Positions 36,967 through 49,945 of a stretch of 64,000 nt of DNA are shown one piece after another. Below the pieces are notes generated by a model, which saw only the letters and a program-made list of their open reading frames with translations, was not told the DNA's origin and ran no database searches. The DNA is taken from NCBI GenBank assembly GCA_038503035.1, contig JAVSML010024367.1, forward strand, positions 157,017 to 221,016. The letters run 5' to 3'. Every line of letters starts with the position of its first letter. Positions within the stretch are counted from its first letter, which is position 1. Source of the stretch: Crocodylus rhombifer. Taxonomy: Eukaryota; Chordata; Crocodylia; Crocodylidae. A program made the translations under genes and the position numbers.

Positions 36967-38177
36967 TTTCATACTTTGTTTCATAGGTTCATAGTTGGTA
37001 GGGTCAGAAGGGACCTGAGCAGATCATCAAGTCCAACCTCCTGCCTTGGCTGGAAAAAGTACTGGGGTCAAACAACCCCAGCAAGGTGTTTGTCTAGCCT
37101 CCTCTTAAAGACCCCCAGGGTAGGAGCCTGCACCACTTCCCTTGGAAGTTGGTTCCAGATCCTAGCTGCCCTGACTGTAGTAGTGGTACCCCCTGATGTC
37201 TAGTCTGAATCTACCCTCTGCCAGCTTGTGACCATTATTTCTAGTCACTCCTGGTAGTGCTCGGGGGAACAGGGGCTCCCCCAGTGCCTGCTGGTCCCCT
37301 CTGACTGGTTTGTAACAGGCCACTAGATCCCCCCTCAGCCTTCTCTTGTGGAGGCTGAACAGGTTCAGGTCCTGTAGCCTCTCCTCATAGGGCCTGCCCT
37401 GCTGCCCCCTGATCATGCGAGTGGCCCTCCTCTGGACCCTCTCCATGTTGTTCACATCCCTCTTGAAGTGCGGCGCCCAGAACTGGACACAGTACTCCAG
37501 CTGCGGCCTGACCAGTGCTGCATAGAGGAGGAGGATCACCTCCTTGCACCTGTTCGAGATGCATCTGTGGATCCATGACAAGGTGCAGTTGGCCTTCCTG
37601 ACTGCATCCTCACACTGATGGCTCATGTTCACCTTGGCATCAATGATGACTTCAAGATCCTTTTCTGCCTCTGTACTGACAAGAAGGGAGTTCCCTAGCC
37701 TGTAGGTATGGTGCTGGTTCTTCCTCCCCAGGTGCATCACTTTGCACTTGTCAGTAGTGAAACTCATCCTGTTCTCATCTGCCCACCCCTGTAACCTGTC
37801 TAGGTCTGATTGCAGCCTATTCCTCCCTTCTAGCGTGCACATCTTGGTGTCATCAGCAAATCTGAACACGGTGCTATTTACCCCCTCGTCCAAGTCACTG
37901 ATGAAGATGTTGAACAGTGAAGGCCCAAGGACCGAGCCCTGGGGGACCCCACTGCCCACATCCCTCCAGGTCAAAAATGACCCATCCACCACCACTCTCT
38001 GGGTGTGACCCTCCAGCCAGTTGGCGACCCATTTGACTGTGTAGGTGTCGACCCCACAGACCCCCAGTTTTTTAATGAGAATGGGGTGAGAGACAGTGGT
38101 GACAGTCTTCCTAAAGTCCAGTAAGACTATGTCCACTGCTACCTCTGTATCCAAGGATTTTGTGACCTGGTCTAGGG
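36967..38177 (-). mobile_element. CR1 LINE fragment, RT half with long open frame
   Basis: CR1 on the minus strand, 5' truncated at about 38,177 and ending at its 3' tail near 36,967 (complement of TTCATAGGTTCATAGTTGG). A stop-free frame of 330 codons (38,154-37,162) covers the RT core from LLDFRKTVTTVSHP through [30 protein letters not shown], the RLGNSLLV region and LFSLHKRRLRGDL. The last residues are out of the usual frame. The upstream RT fingers and the endonuclease are absent. Confidence 0.92.
37162..38154 (-). pseudogene. CR1 ORF2 reverse transcriptase, C-terminal portion
   Basis: A 330-residue frame of the non-LTR retrotransposon polymerase. Visible motifs are [10 protein letters not shown] (RT motif 4), FADD (catalytic aspartates, motif 5), and the thumb and C-terminal region with [19 protein letters not shown] and VQRRATRMIRG. 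It lacks the N-terminal RT blocks, the endonuclease and a proper C-terminus, so it is a fragment even though uninterrupted. The absence of stops over 1 kb suggests a relatively young insertion. Product if made: a partial RT with no expected activity. Confidence 0.88.
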
Positions 38178-38400
38178 ACAGACGTTACACATAAACTGGT
38201 TTAAGTGATTAGAAACTGGTTTAAACCTGTAACAGAACAGCTGTTCAGTGCACATAAACCAATCTGAAAATGGCTGAAACTGGTTTGAGATAAACCTGGT
38301 TGAATGTAGTAACAGACTTAACTGATTTGGCTCAAACCAATTTATGCAATTCCTGTCTCAGACCCCTTGCTGATTTAAGATAAACCAGACACCCCCAGCA
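38178..38400. mobile_element. MITE-like fragment rich in AAACTGGTTT motifs
   Basis: Starts GGGACAGACGTTACACATAAACTGG and repeats AACTGGTTTAA-like words. The other terminus was not found. A hAT-like right end (GAGCACCACTGG) occurs at about 38,830, which may belong to a different element. Confidence 0.35.
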
Positions 38401-38879
38401 TCCCGGCATGCTCTCTTGGCTGGGTGGGGCTCTCTGCTCCATAGCAGGGCTGGCCCCTCCCCTCTGCTCCCTGGCTGCAGCTCCACAGACTGTGGGCTGC
38501 TTCCCCTCTCCCCCAAGAGATATCTGTGTATTTTCTAGCAGACCACATGCTAGCTGTAGTCCCTGCTGTGACAAAAGCAGAATCAACAGGTAGCTGGTTA
38601 TGTCCTTGTGTTGTTTTCTTAATGGGGTGTTAAACACTGTTATCAATTCCCTGCTGGGCTAATCAAAGCATTCTGCTGGGGCATGGCCATGGCCCCCTCA
38701 GCTCAGTGTTGTGAAAGGAAAGGAGGGCTGATCTACTGCCCCCTGGGTTCTAGCCTGAGCCACTGCAAGCATGTGCCTGCTTGAGATCACTTTTAAATTC
38801 CAAAAATGATCTCAAACATAAAAAGTTTGAGCACCACTGGTTTAGTTGGTGTGAGAAGAGGGTGGTGAAGGGCCTTCCA

Positions 38880-39202
38880 TGTCAGACTCCACATCACTGG
38901 TGGATCAGGGAGAGGGGAGAGGAGATGCTCTATTTACCAGGGCACCCTTTGAAGTACCTAGAAATAATGGCTACAAACTGACAGAGAACAGATTCAGGTT
39001 AGACATGAGGAAGAACTTCTTTACAGTAAGGATTGCCAGAATTGGAATGGGCTTTCAAAGGAGGTGGTTCTCTCCCCTACCATGAGGGTCTTTAAGACTG
39101 GACAAACACCTGGCTGGGGTCACTCTTTCCTGCCTGGGGCAGGGAGTAAGACTCAATGATCTGCTGAGGTCCCTTCTGACCCCAATATCTATGAATCTAT
39201 AA
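38880..39202 (+). mobile_element. CR1 LINE 3' end
   Basis: This encodes the ORF2 tail (GYKLTENRFRLDMRKNFFTV) and the 3' UTR with GGTCCCTTCTGACCCCAATATCTATGAATCTAT. 5' truncated, with small internal deletions. Confidence 0.88.
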
Positions 39203-42200
39203 GGTAGCAGGACACTTAGAAGCCATAATGGGGATGGCAACTACAGAAACACATGTCACAGACAACAAGTGAGGAGCACAGATCCACACAGGAGACTATA
39301 TTTTGGTACACATCACTCCCACAATGCACCACACAATGCAGCTGACTGCTGGCTTCCACCATACCAATTGCATAAGAGTGAATTTACCCTACATATAATG
39401 AAGTTTTGGTATAGAAAGGGTCATCGCATAAGAGTGAATTTGCACATACAGAACCTGCATAAAATGAGGGAAACCTGTATATTATAAAAGTGTGCTAACT
39501 GTAGGCAAATATTTACTTTATATTGTAATGACTGCTATTGCCTTTTTCATATTGTATAGTTAGTTACCTGTACTGTTTTGGGGAATTACTTAGCTGTGTA
39601 CACACAGTCAAATAATCTGGGAGAATTCTCCCAGGTTTCTTCTCTTGGTAGAAAACTTACCCAGAGCCACAGGTATAGACATTTGAATGCTGAGGCCATG
39701 AAGAGTAGAGGTGGGGGTGGGCACACATCCTCCATGCATATGTCTCAACTTCCCTTAGTTTGCCTGGTGGCAAATGACAGAAGTGCATAGGGCAGCCCTG
39801 ATTGGCTGACCCAGACTGACTGTGGTCAGCCTGTATTCTCCTGTAGCACAATGTGGAGATTGTGAGGGGATGTGTCCTGTTCCTTGCTGGAACAGAATCT
39901 AGCCAGTAACATATGGCCTAACTGTAAGCGGGGTGGGAGAGGGAGGCTGGAGGACTATATGTTCTCTTCTTAGAGAAGGAGAAACCACAGCATGTACAGA
40001 TGTTTGTGCTCCTGTGAGTTTCTCCTGGGACTGATTTAACCCTGTTATTCCCAGGTTATTTTTGTCCTGCAGTAGCCATTTTTATCTAGGAGTAAAAATG
40101 AACATCTATATATACACTCAGGGTTTCTTCTGAGAGCAGCAACTCTCCATGCCCAGGAAGAAACAGAATGTCAGTATGAGGCCAATGTCTCATACTTACA
40201 TCATTAGAGCATTTTGAGAAATATTCTTACTTGTGTTTTAATTTGTTTTTGTCCAGTTTAGTACCCTCAGTACTTCTGTTGCTGGGATGGGTAGGAAGCT
40301 GAGGGAGTCATTTGAAGATAAAACATATTGATTTCCTGAGACACAAGGCAGAAACAAATATTAGATCAAGTTTTCCCAGAACCACACATATAGAGCTGAA
40401 TCGCTTTCACTTTACTGAGGTAACTAACATACATTGATTTAACCATATTGTTAGATAAAGGTGAGTGGGAATTGGTCATAATAAAAGATAGATATCCTAC
40501 AGAATCACAACAGCTGTTGCAGAGAACAGCATCCCAGTAACTAACAACTGGGACCAAAATAAATAGAGCCGGGTTGTGTATGGATTTTTTTGCCTTGACT
40601 TACAAAAACAAATGATTGAAAGTCCTGGAGATAATCAATAGTATGATAGAAAGTATTGTATGTTACTGAAAGCAAACACTGAATTGCATATGACAGAAAT
40701 CTTGACTGGCATACTAAATCAACTTTAAAAAGAAATAAGAGCAAGAAAGAAAGCTGGCTACCTGAAAACACAACGAAAGATCCATTAATTCCTGCTGCAG
40801 TTAAGTTATTGGGTTCTTAGGTGGGAATCACTTCCATTGTCAGTAATTATTTTGGTGTGCATAAGGAAGAATGCTGTACAGCACTATTGTAGTCCTGGAT
40901 CCTGCAAACTCGTACTAAATTACTTGAACTCAGTGGGAATACTCCTAGTGGCAAAGTTAAGGCTGTCATATATTTTGCAGGATTAATTCCTTATTGCTCA
41001 TCATGATGAAAAGCCTCTCTGATTCTGCAACTGTTATCAAAGTCCAGTGACATCGGGGTTGTGGGACCCTGTGCTACAACCAGATTTTCATTGATCTAGT
41101 AGCTTAACAAGGAGTGGGTGAGTGAGGTGCCAGGTCTGGGCATGATCCTGGTGGCAGGCCCCAGGAACATTTTGCCATGGCAGCAGCAGCCTTGCACATC
41201 AGCAGTAGGAGTCAAGCACTGGAACACAACAACACTGTAGCATCTGCAGCTGCAACAGCAGCCAAGGGAGAGCAATTAGCTACATGGCAGCAGCAGCTGG
41301 AGTCTTTGAGCCCCAAGAGCAGGACCACTCCCCCATGCTGCTCTCTGAGATTCAGCACCCCACTACCATCTCTTTGGCAGGATTTTCCCCAGGCCGCAAA
41401 ACTTGTTGGTTGCACCACTGTTCAGAGTGCCTCCGTGCTACACATGACAAGTTCAAAGCAATCTTCAGCATTTTGCAAGATAGCAAGATCCTACAGCGGA
41501 AACAAGATACTAAGTATGAACAAATGACATGATATAAAACTTAAGCTACAATTAAACTGTAATTGGTAGATAAGTAACAGTTTAATTTCAACATATTGTT
41601 ATATCAATTTTAGTTTGACTTTCATGTGGCCTATATATACAATTTACTTGTTGGAAGCTCTATTTAGAAATATTTTTTATTAGAAGCAAAAACTGCACAT
41701 GTTAGAGCCTCATCTTTAAATCAGGAGTATAAAATCAATGATGCAGTATATTAAAATAGCTAATATATAGATAGCTGTGAAATATTTAGCATAATTAAAC
41801 TGATACAAACAATGTAAACAGCTAAATTACACAGTAACTCTCAACATTTTGGAAACTTTGAAAATAATCAGTGAAACAAATTCAGTTTTGTATCACCTTG
41901 GTGAATTATGCAAACTGATGGTCTTAGAAACTGTCTGTTATAAGGAAATTAAAAAGAAAAAAAAATTAGGATATAAACAGATACTGAAACTGGTTAAGGG
42001 CCTAGCTGTGCTGTGGGCTGTTTTAGTAATCCATATGGAGCAACTGTCTCCTTTAAAAAAGAAAAGAAAAGAATCCAGAAGTTAATCTTACATTTATTCC
42101 ACGATGAGAACAGGAATGAATTGAAAACAGAACCAAGTTAAACAGAAATAAGTTGAAGTGGTTTCAACTTTCCTAGGGTATGTTTTTTTGCTAAATAATC

Positions 42201-42797
42201 ACCAACACCTAGATGATCATATGTATTCACTCCAAAAATACATAGTTGAATATGAATATATATGAAACAAAATTAAGGAAGTAGCAAGAGTTGCCACCAT
42301 ACTGAAAATAAATATGAAAGCTATAGTCATTTTTTGAACTAACATAGTCTCTAAAGTGTTTACTACAGCGATTTTTAACTCCCAGGCCTTGAGGAACACA
42401 AATATAGGCATGAGCTCTAACAGTAATTCAGTGATCTTCATTATTGAACAGAACTATGTGCAAAATCTTCCAAAGCTCTTATGATTTCACTAGGTAACCA
42501 AGAAGAATAAAAAAGGCCAGGGTTCTACAACCAGGAAAACAGAGAAAATGTACAGAAAACAATATGGAAACAGTATGCTGAAAACTGAATGTAGACAATT
42601 TCTCCTTTGTACTGTATATAATTTGCACAATAAAAATAACAATAAAATTATAACTTTGAGAAAATCCATTCAGAGCAGATTAAGTAGAAGACATTTCTGA
42701 AGTCAATTTTTTTTCATTATGAAGGATTTAAATGACTCACAAAGCTGTTGGTTTCCAAGGAAAACTCTTACATGTGAGATGCCATGCAACAGTTAAC
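39203..42797. other. No gene recognised over 3.6 kb
   Basis: Mostly AT-rich. A GC-rich block at about 41,100-41,440 with CAG-rich sequence gives chance ORFs on both strands. No exon or repeat end could be supported. Confidence 0.5.
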
Positions 42798-43667
42798 AAG
42801 CTGGGGGGAGTAGTAGATATGCTGGAGGGTAGGGCTAGGATTCAGAGTGACCTAGACAAATTGGAGGACTGGGCCAAAAGAAATCTCATGAGGTTCAAAC
42901 ACGTTCAAAGTCCTGTACCTAGGACAGAACAGTCCCATGCACCAGTACAGGCTGGGGGGCTGACTGGCTGGGCAGCAGTTCTACAGAAAAGGACCGAGGG
43001 GTTACAGTGGACAATACACTGAATATGAGCCAACAGTACACCTTTGTTGCCAAAAAATGGCTAATAGCATATGGGGCAGCATTGGTAGGTGTGTTGCCAG
43101 TAGATCCAGGGAAGTGATTATTCCCCTCTATCCAATACTGGTGAGGATACATGTGGAGTACTGTGTTCAGTTTTGATAGCTCCACTACAGAAAGGATGTG
43201 AATAAATTGGAGAGAGTCCAGTGGAGGACAACTAAAGTGGTGAGGAGACTGGGGGACATAACTTATGAGGAGAGGCTGAGGGAACTGGGCTTGTTTAGGC
43301 TGGAGAAGAGAAAACAAGAGAGGATTTAATAGCAACCTTTAACTGAAGTGGGGTTCAAAAGAGGATGGAGCTAGGCTGTTCTCAGTAGTGTTATATGATA
43401 GAACAAGGAGCACTGGTCTCAAGTTGCAGCAAGGGAAGTTTAGGTTACACATTAGGAAGAATTTTCTCACTAGGAGGATAGTAAAACACTGGAACAGGTT
43501 ACCCAGAGTGGTGGTGGAAGCTCTATCCTTGGAGGTTTTTAAGGCCTGGCTAGACAAAGCTTTGGCTGGGATGACCTACTTGGGGCTGGTCCTGCTTTGA
43601 GCAGGTGGTTGGACTGGATGACCTCCTGAGGTCCCTTCCAACCCTAATTTTCTATGATTCTATGAAC
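42798..43667 (+). mobile_element. CR1 LINE 3' fragment (subfamily of 15,415)
   Basis: From AAGCTGGGGGGAGTAGTAG (the FADD region) through the ORF2 tail to GGTTGGACTGGATGACCTCCTGAGG and CTATGATTCTATGA. The frame is broken repeatedly. Same 3' UTR type as the nested CR1 at 15.4-17.4 kb. Confidence 0.88.
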
Positions 43668-43747
43668 AGTTTAATAGTCAAAAGTCTTCTTGAGCTGAAT
43701 TGAGTTGTAGTTCTCTACTAACCAACTTTGATTGTTAATCAAAGGGA

Positions 43748-45076
43748 AACTATAGCCAGTTAGTCTTACCTCAATCCTGGGCAAGCTTTTTGAGAAAATT
43801 ATTCTGGCACATATCCACGAGGGGCCAGCAGGGAAGGTCATACTTAGGGGCAACCAACACGGGTTCATTAGCGGCAGGTCCTGTTAGACCAACCTGGTGG
43901 CCTTCTATGATCAGATCACCAAATCCTTAGATGCAGGGGTAGCAGTGGATATAGTCTTCCTGGACTTTTGGAAGGCCTTCGACACTGTCTCTCACCCTGT
44001 TCTCATTAAGAAACTGGGGGACTGTGGTGTCGACACCCACACAGTCAATTGGGTCGCCAACTGGCTGGAGGTCCGCACCCAGAAAGTGGTGGTGGATGGG
44101 TCATTTTTGGCCTGGATGGATGTGGGCAGTGGGGTCCCCCAGGGCTCGGTCCTTGGGCCCTCACTGTTCAACATCTTCATCAGTGACTTGGACGAGGGGG
44201 TAAATAGCACCGTATTCAAATTTGCTGATGACACTAAGATGTAGGGGGATGTGGGCACACTAGAAGGGAGGAATAGGCTGCAATCAGACCTTGATAGGTT
44301 ACAGGGGTGGGCGGATGAGAATAGGATGGGATTCAACACAGACAAGTGCAAAGTGATACACCTGGGGAGGAACAACCGGCACCATACCTACAGGTTGGGG
44401 AACTCCCTTCTTGTCCGTACAGAGGCAGAAAAGGATCTTGGAGTCATCATTGACTCCAAGATGAACATGGGCCGGCAGTGTGGGGAGGCAGTCAGGAAGG
44501 CCAACTGTACCTTGTCATGCATCTACAGATGCATCTTGAGCAGGTCAAGAAGGTGATCCTGCCCCTCTATGCGGCACTGGTCAGGCCGCAGTTGGAGTAC
44601 TGCATCCAGTTCTGGGCGCCGCACTTCAAGAGGGATGTGGACAACATGGAGAGGGTCCAGAGGAGAGCCACTCACATGATCAGGGGCAGCAGGGCAGGCC
44701 TTATGAGGAGAGGCTGCGGGACCTGAACCTGTTCAGCCTCCACAAGTGAAGGCTGAGGGGGATCTAGTGGCCTGTTACAAACTAGTCAGGGGGGATTAGC
44801 AGCCATTGGGGAAGTCCCTGTTCCCCCAAGCATTGCCAGGAGTGACCAGGAATAATGGTCACAAGCTGGCAGAGGGTAGATTTAGGTTAGACATCAGGCA
44901 GCGCTACTTCACTGTCAGAGCGGCTAGGATCTGAAACCAACTTCCAAGAGAAGTGGTGCTGGCTCCTACGCTGGGGGTCTTTAAGAGGAGATCAGATGTA
45001 CACCTTGCTGGGGTCATTTGACCCCAGTACTCTTTCCTGCCATGGCAGGGGGTCGGACTAGATGATCTACTAAGGA
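43748..45076 (+). mobile_element. CR1 LINE fragment (same subfamily as 36,967-38,177)
   Basis: The RT region (43,897-44,244: [53 protein letters not shown] then a stop). It continues in other frames to the ORF2 tail and a GGGGTCATTTGACCCC 3' UTR. Its last part reads GGGGGTCGGACTAGATGATCTAC and lacks the GGTCCCTTC end, so the 3' tail is clipped. It starts only about 80 bp after the previous CR1 tail. Confidence 0.9.
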
Positions 45077-46549
45077 TGATAACTGATGATTAAAATACAT
45101 GGTAACTGATTATTGAAATACATCTTTAAATGATTTAGGAATATGAAAGGCAACACATTATACTTGAACATAATTTTATGCAGCTGCTTCTGTTAGTTTT
45201 TAAATGTTTGTTTTAGTTTCTTCCATTATGAAAAGTATATAAATGAACTTATTTCATAGCTATGCATTTTCTCTACAACTGAACAACAATGCTTTAGTAT
45301 AGGATTTATTCACAGACATTCAAGGCATTATGTCATCCCTGATAGGAATGTTCATAGCCATGCAGCGAAAAACCTTTAGTAATACAAGAAAGGACATAAT
45401 TTTGTCCAGGGATCCAGGTTTTCCATTTCCCACAGAAAAATGGAAAAAATGCAGATTTTCCCTTTTAACTGAGAAAAACAAGGATTTCTCATTTTAATGA
45501 AAAAAATGTGAATTTTCCACTTTTGTAAAGAACTCTCTTCAGGCTGGCAGAGTTCCACCCTGCAAAAGCCTAGGGGAAGCAGGAGGAGGGTTGTCAGGCA
45601 GCAGGAGCCATGTGTATGTGCACATGTACACATGCACATCGCTACTAGGCAGCCAAGAGAGCAGCTGCCTGCAGGTAAGTCTGGTGGGGGGTGGGGAGAT
45701 CTGAGGCCCCCCATAGGGAAGAAGTAAGTGAGTTGGGCAAGGCTAGGGATGGGGCTCTTGCAAGGGCATGTACCTCCCAGATTTATGTCCAGGGTGGTGA
45801 AGGCTCAGGCTTCCTTCCCTGCTGCCCTTCCTCTGGTGCCTCTGTGGCTCAACAGTCAGGACTTGGCATGGCAGGGCAGAGTGCGGCCAGGCAGGGAAGC
45901 TCCTTTCCACTGCAAGTCCCATGCCATACTGGCAAAGTGCCCTTTTCCCTGACAGCTGGGGTCCCTTCCAGCATGGCTGAGGGGGCTGTGGGTAGAGCTC
46001 TGATTTTCAAGGTAGAGGCCTGGATAATTCTATCTCTACACCAGGATCCTTGGTCATAACACTGTAGCCCTCAAAAAATTCCAGGGAAGCCATGTTGTAG
46101 TCCTTTTGTGACAGGAGAGGAGTGATTGTATGGTATAGCTTGGCATAAGGATAGTTTGCATATAACAATTAGCTAGATGCACAGGCTCCCAGGCAGGTGG
46201 TTTCTTCTCTTAGTAGGAACTAATCATAGTAAGATTTATGTGCATGTGATTAAGTGGGGTCAGGTATCTGAATGCACATTACTACTACTTCTGTTACATA
46301 CATGTGCCTTAATACTTTTTTTTAATAATCCAGTTCCAGGTGTTAACCAGAATTTCATTCCTACTTTGATTGTAAATGTTAACACTTACCTGTTCCAGAA
46401 GCATATTGTGAAGCTACCTATTGTCATGCACACCTTGTGATTCAATATGTTTGCTACCCCTATGTAGCTTGGCCTAATGGTCACTGGATTGGTGGACTCT
46501 GTATCAAATGCAGGTTAAAGTCACGATGAGGATTATTAATGCTTTAAGT
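45077..46549. other. No gene recognised
   Basis: AT-rich sequence then a GC-rich block at about 45,540-46,020 with chance ORFs (112, 122 codons) lacking family features. Several TACACATG-like alternating purine-pyrimidine words lie at about 45,610-45,640. Confidence 0.45.
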
Positions 46550-46832
46550 CAGTGGTTCTCAACCTTTTTGAAGTTGAGGTACCCCTCAGAAAATGCCAGC
46601 TCTTAGTTTTCACTCTCTTTTCGACTACACAAAAGTAATAGAATAGTGGTTCTATTCCAAAGAATTTAGAAAGAACACAACTATGGATTTCTACTTGAAA
46701 CCTCTGGGCTTATCTTGTGCATGAAGTTTGCAAACTTAGCAGTGCTAACATTGTGTGGCATCCCATGGCATCCTTGAAAGGAACTCTTGGTACCCTAGGT
46801 TAAAAATGTAGCACCCTGGTTAAAAATCATTG
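46550..46832. mobile_element. hAT MITE with 8 bp target duplication
   Basis: Ends are CAGTGGTTCTCAACCTTTTTG and (reverse complement) CAATGATTTTTAACC. The flanks CTTTAAGT (46,542-46,549) and CTCTAAGT (46,833-46,840) match at 7 of 8. 283 bp, non-coding. A minus-strand relative of its left end lies at about 49,820-49,941. Confidence 0.85.
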
Positions 46833-47074
46833 CTCTAAGTATTATCTGCCCCAGATTTTATGAGAGCATACATATCTGGCTGGCTGCTTCCCTCATGTAT
46901 GCATTATAATACATGCATTGTTGCCATACTGGGGCTAAAGAGTACATGAAGAAATGCATGATTAACTAACTCTAGAAGCAGTGCTAGAGGATGTCAGTGC
47001 AGAATCCCAGTTCTAAGTTTGGATTTGCCTACGCCAGTGATTCTTAGCAAAGGTACCATGGCACATTCTGACCT

Positions 47075-49811
47075 GGGCAATCCAGACAAGCATGCACGTG
47101 CCTCCTGCAGCATCTCAAACCAGTTTGAATTATCACAAGAGGCATGCTGTGAACAAAAAAGTGTTTCCGCACTGCATGTTTGTAGCATGGGCTCAAAATC
47201 TGACACCTGGAAATTCAGGTAGTAAAAAACAACCAACCAAACAAATAACACAGGGGGGAAAAAGTGGGGCAAGGAATGGTCCTGGACTATAACTTGAGGT
47301 AACTTGGAAGCTGGTCCTCTAGTGGGATACTCTGGTTTCTGGTCAGAGCATCTCTGTGGTGCTGCTGCTTCCCCAACATGAGGCATGCACCCTTAGCATA
47401 CTAGGGCAAGCAGAAGAGTGGGGCAAGAGTTTGGCATGACTGGGGCCTGGGTGCTGTCCCAGGTAAGTTAGGGATGTGGGGGTTTATGTTTGTGGGTGGG
47501 TGTGAGGAATGGCGAGGGGGATGTTGGGCATGTGTGGGGAATGGCAGAGGGTATGGGGGGGAAGTGAATGGGTGGGTCTGTGGGTGGGTTTGTGGAGGGG
47601 CTTGAGCGGAAGCTGCCACTTGCCTTCCCCCCCACCCCTGGTGCCAGGGGCAACAGCCAGTGCAGCCAAGGCCCAGCTTCAGGCACAGCCCACGACAGCA
47701 TGGTGCTGCCTGATGCAAGCTCTGTACATGCTGAATGGACCTGGCCTGGCCCAGCCCCCACCAGTCCTCAAAGGCATCCAAGGAGCTGGTAGATGCCACC
47801 CAGTGTGTGGACCAGTGAGAAGAAAGAGGTCTTGCAGTCCCCAGGCACCTTCATGGCCAGAGCTTCCTTCCTGGTCATGTACAAGGCTCACTTGGTCAGG
47901 GTCAGGAGGAGGTTGACCAGGAGGCCCCTGGACTTGGTAGGGCCATGGATGGGGTGTCCAAAAATAAAATCTGGAGGGTATATTTCATCCATTACCTCAG
48001 GAGGAGGCTCCAGAGATGGAGGTGGAGGGGCTACAGCCTCGTGCACTTGAGCATCATGTACACCAGGGTCTCCCTCTGCCCGTATTGGTAAAGCTCACCA
48101 CATACACACCCATGGCAATGGCTCAATGGAGAAGCCACCAGCTGAGGTCCCCAGAGGCTCGTGGGATGAGGGTGGAGTACAGGCTCAGCCACTGTGGTGC
48201 CCAACTACCAAGCAGGTCCCCCCACTTGGTGTCTGGGCGAGATGCGAAGGTAGCATGGTGGATTGTGTGATGCATGAGTGTGTAGAGGTGGTGGAGAAGT
48301 AGACCAGTCTGGCATCCTCCAGCCAGCTCAGGTCCAATCCATTGTGGGTAAACCCATGCATCAGGCCAACGCAGTGGGCTCCACCCTTGCCTATCATAGT
48401 CCAGGAGGTCTCTGATATGGGTAAACTACACCCATGGCCAGACTCTGTCACAACTGGGGTGCCTGCACTGTCAGCACTTCTAGCTGGGGGTTCCAGAAGA
48501 GGGGCTCGACCAGCAGGTTGGCACCCTGGGTGAGTGTTGTAGGGGATGTAGACACAGAGACCAGCCTCCAGACCCAGAGGAGGTCTTGATAAAACTCTGG
48601 CAGCCCTCACAGGTCCTGCAGGGAGAAGCCCCACAAGCCAAGGAGCTGCCAGTCACATGAGAGCCCTTGAAGTGGTAGAGAAAGAAACACCCCAGGTGAG
48701 CCCATGCCACATGGCTACCAACACTGTTGCTGCAGGGCCTGAAGGCAAACCAGGCCCTAGCTGCCCTTTTGCAAGGGCAGGCTCAGGACCTCTTCAGCGA
48801 CCCAGTGCTGTCTTGTCCAGAAAAACTCCAGCACCCATCTCTGGAGCCTGGCATGACTTCAGGGGGCACCAGCAGGGTATGGAAGCAGTGCCAGAGTATA
48901 GACAGGACCAACTGGTTCAACACCAGTACTCTCCCACAGAGGAATAGCTACTACAGCAGTCCTGCCCATGCCTGGAGCCACTCTACCTTCCTTGCCTCTG
49001 GCTGGTGCCAGTTCTCCAGCAAAAAGGGGCTCATGGAGGACAGGTAGATCCCTGGGTAGAGCAGCGAGCCCAAGCTCCACTGGATTCCATGGAGCGTGGG
49101 GGGGAGTGAGCCCACCTGCCACCTGTCACCCACCCTCAGGCCAGAACTCTTGACCCAGTTGATCTGGGCAGAGAAGGCTGCCAAGTACAATGCCTGGCAG
49201 GCCTCCACCCACACCAGGTCACCCCGGGTCCTTGACAGTGAGGAGTACATCGTTGGTATATGCTGACAGGAGCAGCCACTTCCACAGGAGCACCAACCAG
49301 CCACCCTACCGGCTACCAGAGCACCAACTGTGCCACGCACCTCCACAGGAGGACAAGGAAGGGCTACAGAGCCAAAGTGTACAGTTGGCCCTATAGAGGA
49401 CAGACTTGATGTACCCCTCACCTGAATGGGATGGGCTCTGTCAGGGTCCAGTTGAGCTTGACTAAACACACTGAAGAGGCATACATCACCTAGAGAGCCT
49501 GCATGAAGTGGGGCCTGAAGCCAAAGGCCCTCAGCATGCCTGTGAGGTACCCATGATCCAACCTGTCAAACGCCTTCTCCTGGTCCAGGGACAGGAGGGT
49601 GAAAGACAGGTCCTCCCGGTGTGCTATCTCCAGGAGGTCCTGAACCAGGGACAAGTTACTGCAGATGCAATGCCAGGCACCATGTACAACTTGCTCCACA
49701 CCAAAGTGCACGTCCGGCCACGTGCGCTGAAGCAAAAATCCCTGGCACAAATTTGTGCCTCTCCTAGTTGAACTGCTGCAAGATTATGTGCCTGCATGTG
49801 TGGATGTGCTC
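47075..49811. mobile_element. DNA element family A, copy 2, carrying a LINE fragment
   Basis: The left about 300 bp (CAATCCAGACAAGCATGCACG...TCAGAGCATCTCTGTGG) and the right about 125 bp (TACAACTTGCTCCACACCAAAGTGCA...GTGTGGATGTGCTC) match the two ends of the element at 5,965-7,572. Between them, instead of the GC-rich filler of copy 1, lies GTGGG-rich sequence (about 47,460-47,640) and a Tx1-clade LINE pseudogene. Confidence 0.55.
47780..49684 (-). pseudogene. Tx1-clade LINE reverse transcriptase fragment
   Basis: Minus-strand translation gives RT with SLDQEKAFDRLDHGYLTGMLRAFGF (49,490-49,660), the signature of Tx1/L1-group non-LTR elements. It is followed, in shifting frames, by GDLVWVEACQALYLAAFSAQINWVKSSGL and LYPGIYLS-ENWHQPEARKVEWLQAW (49,469-48,951). 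The C-terminal region down to about 47,780 has LEAGLC- and FFLYHFKG-type sequence. Several stops and frameshifts are present, and the N-terminal endonuclease is missing. It ends abruptly at about 49,684, where family-A DNA element sequence begins. No poly(A) or tail repeat was seen. Confidence 0.75.
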
Positions 49812-49945
49812 TCTGTGATCTTTCTGAGATCTTTGCTATAGAAGAATTGTTGTGTTGTTTTTCTCTGGTTGAGAAACAAGTGAAAACTAAGAGCTGGCAT
49901 TTTCCAAGGGGTGCCTTGAGGCTAAAAAGGTTGAGAACCATTCAT
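49812..49945 (-). mobile_element. hAT MITE end fragment
   Basis: The reverse complement reads GAATGGTTCTCAACCTTTTTAG then GGAAAATGCCAGCTCTTAGTTTTCACT, matching the left end of the MITE at 46,550. It abuts the right end of the family-A element, so that element may have inserted into or next to it. Confidence 0.6.
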
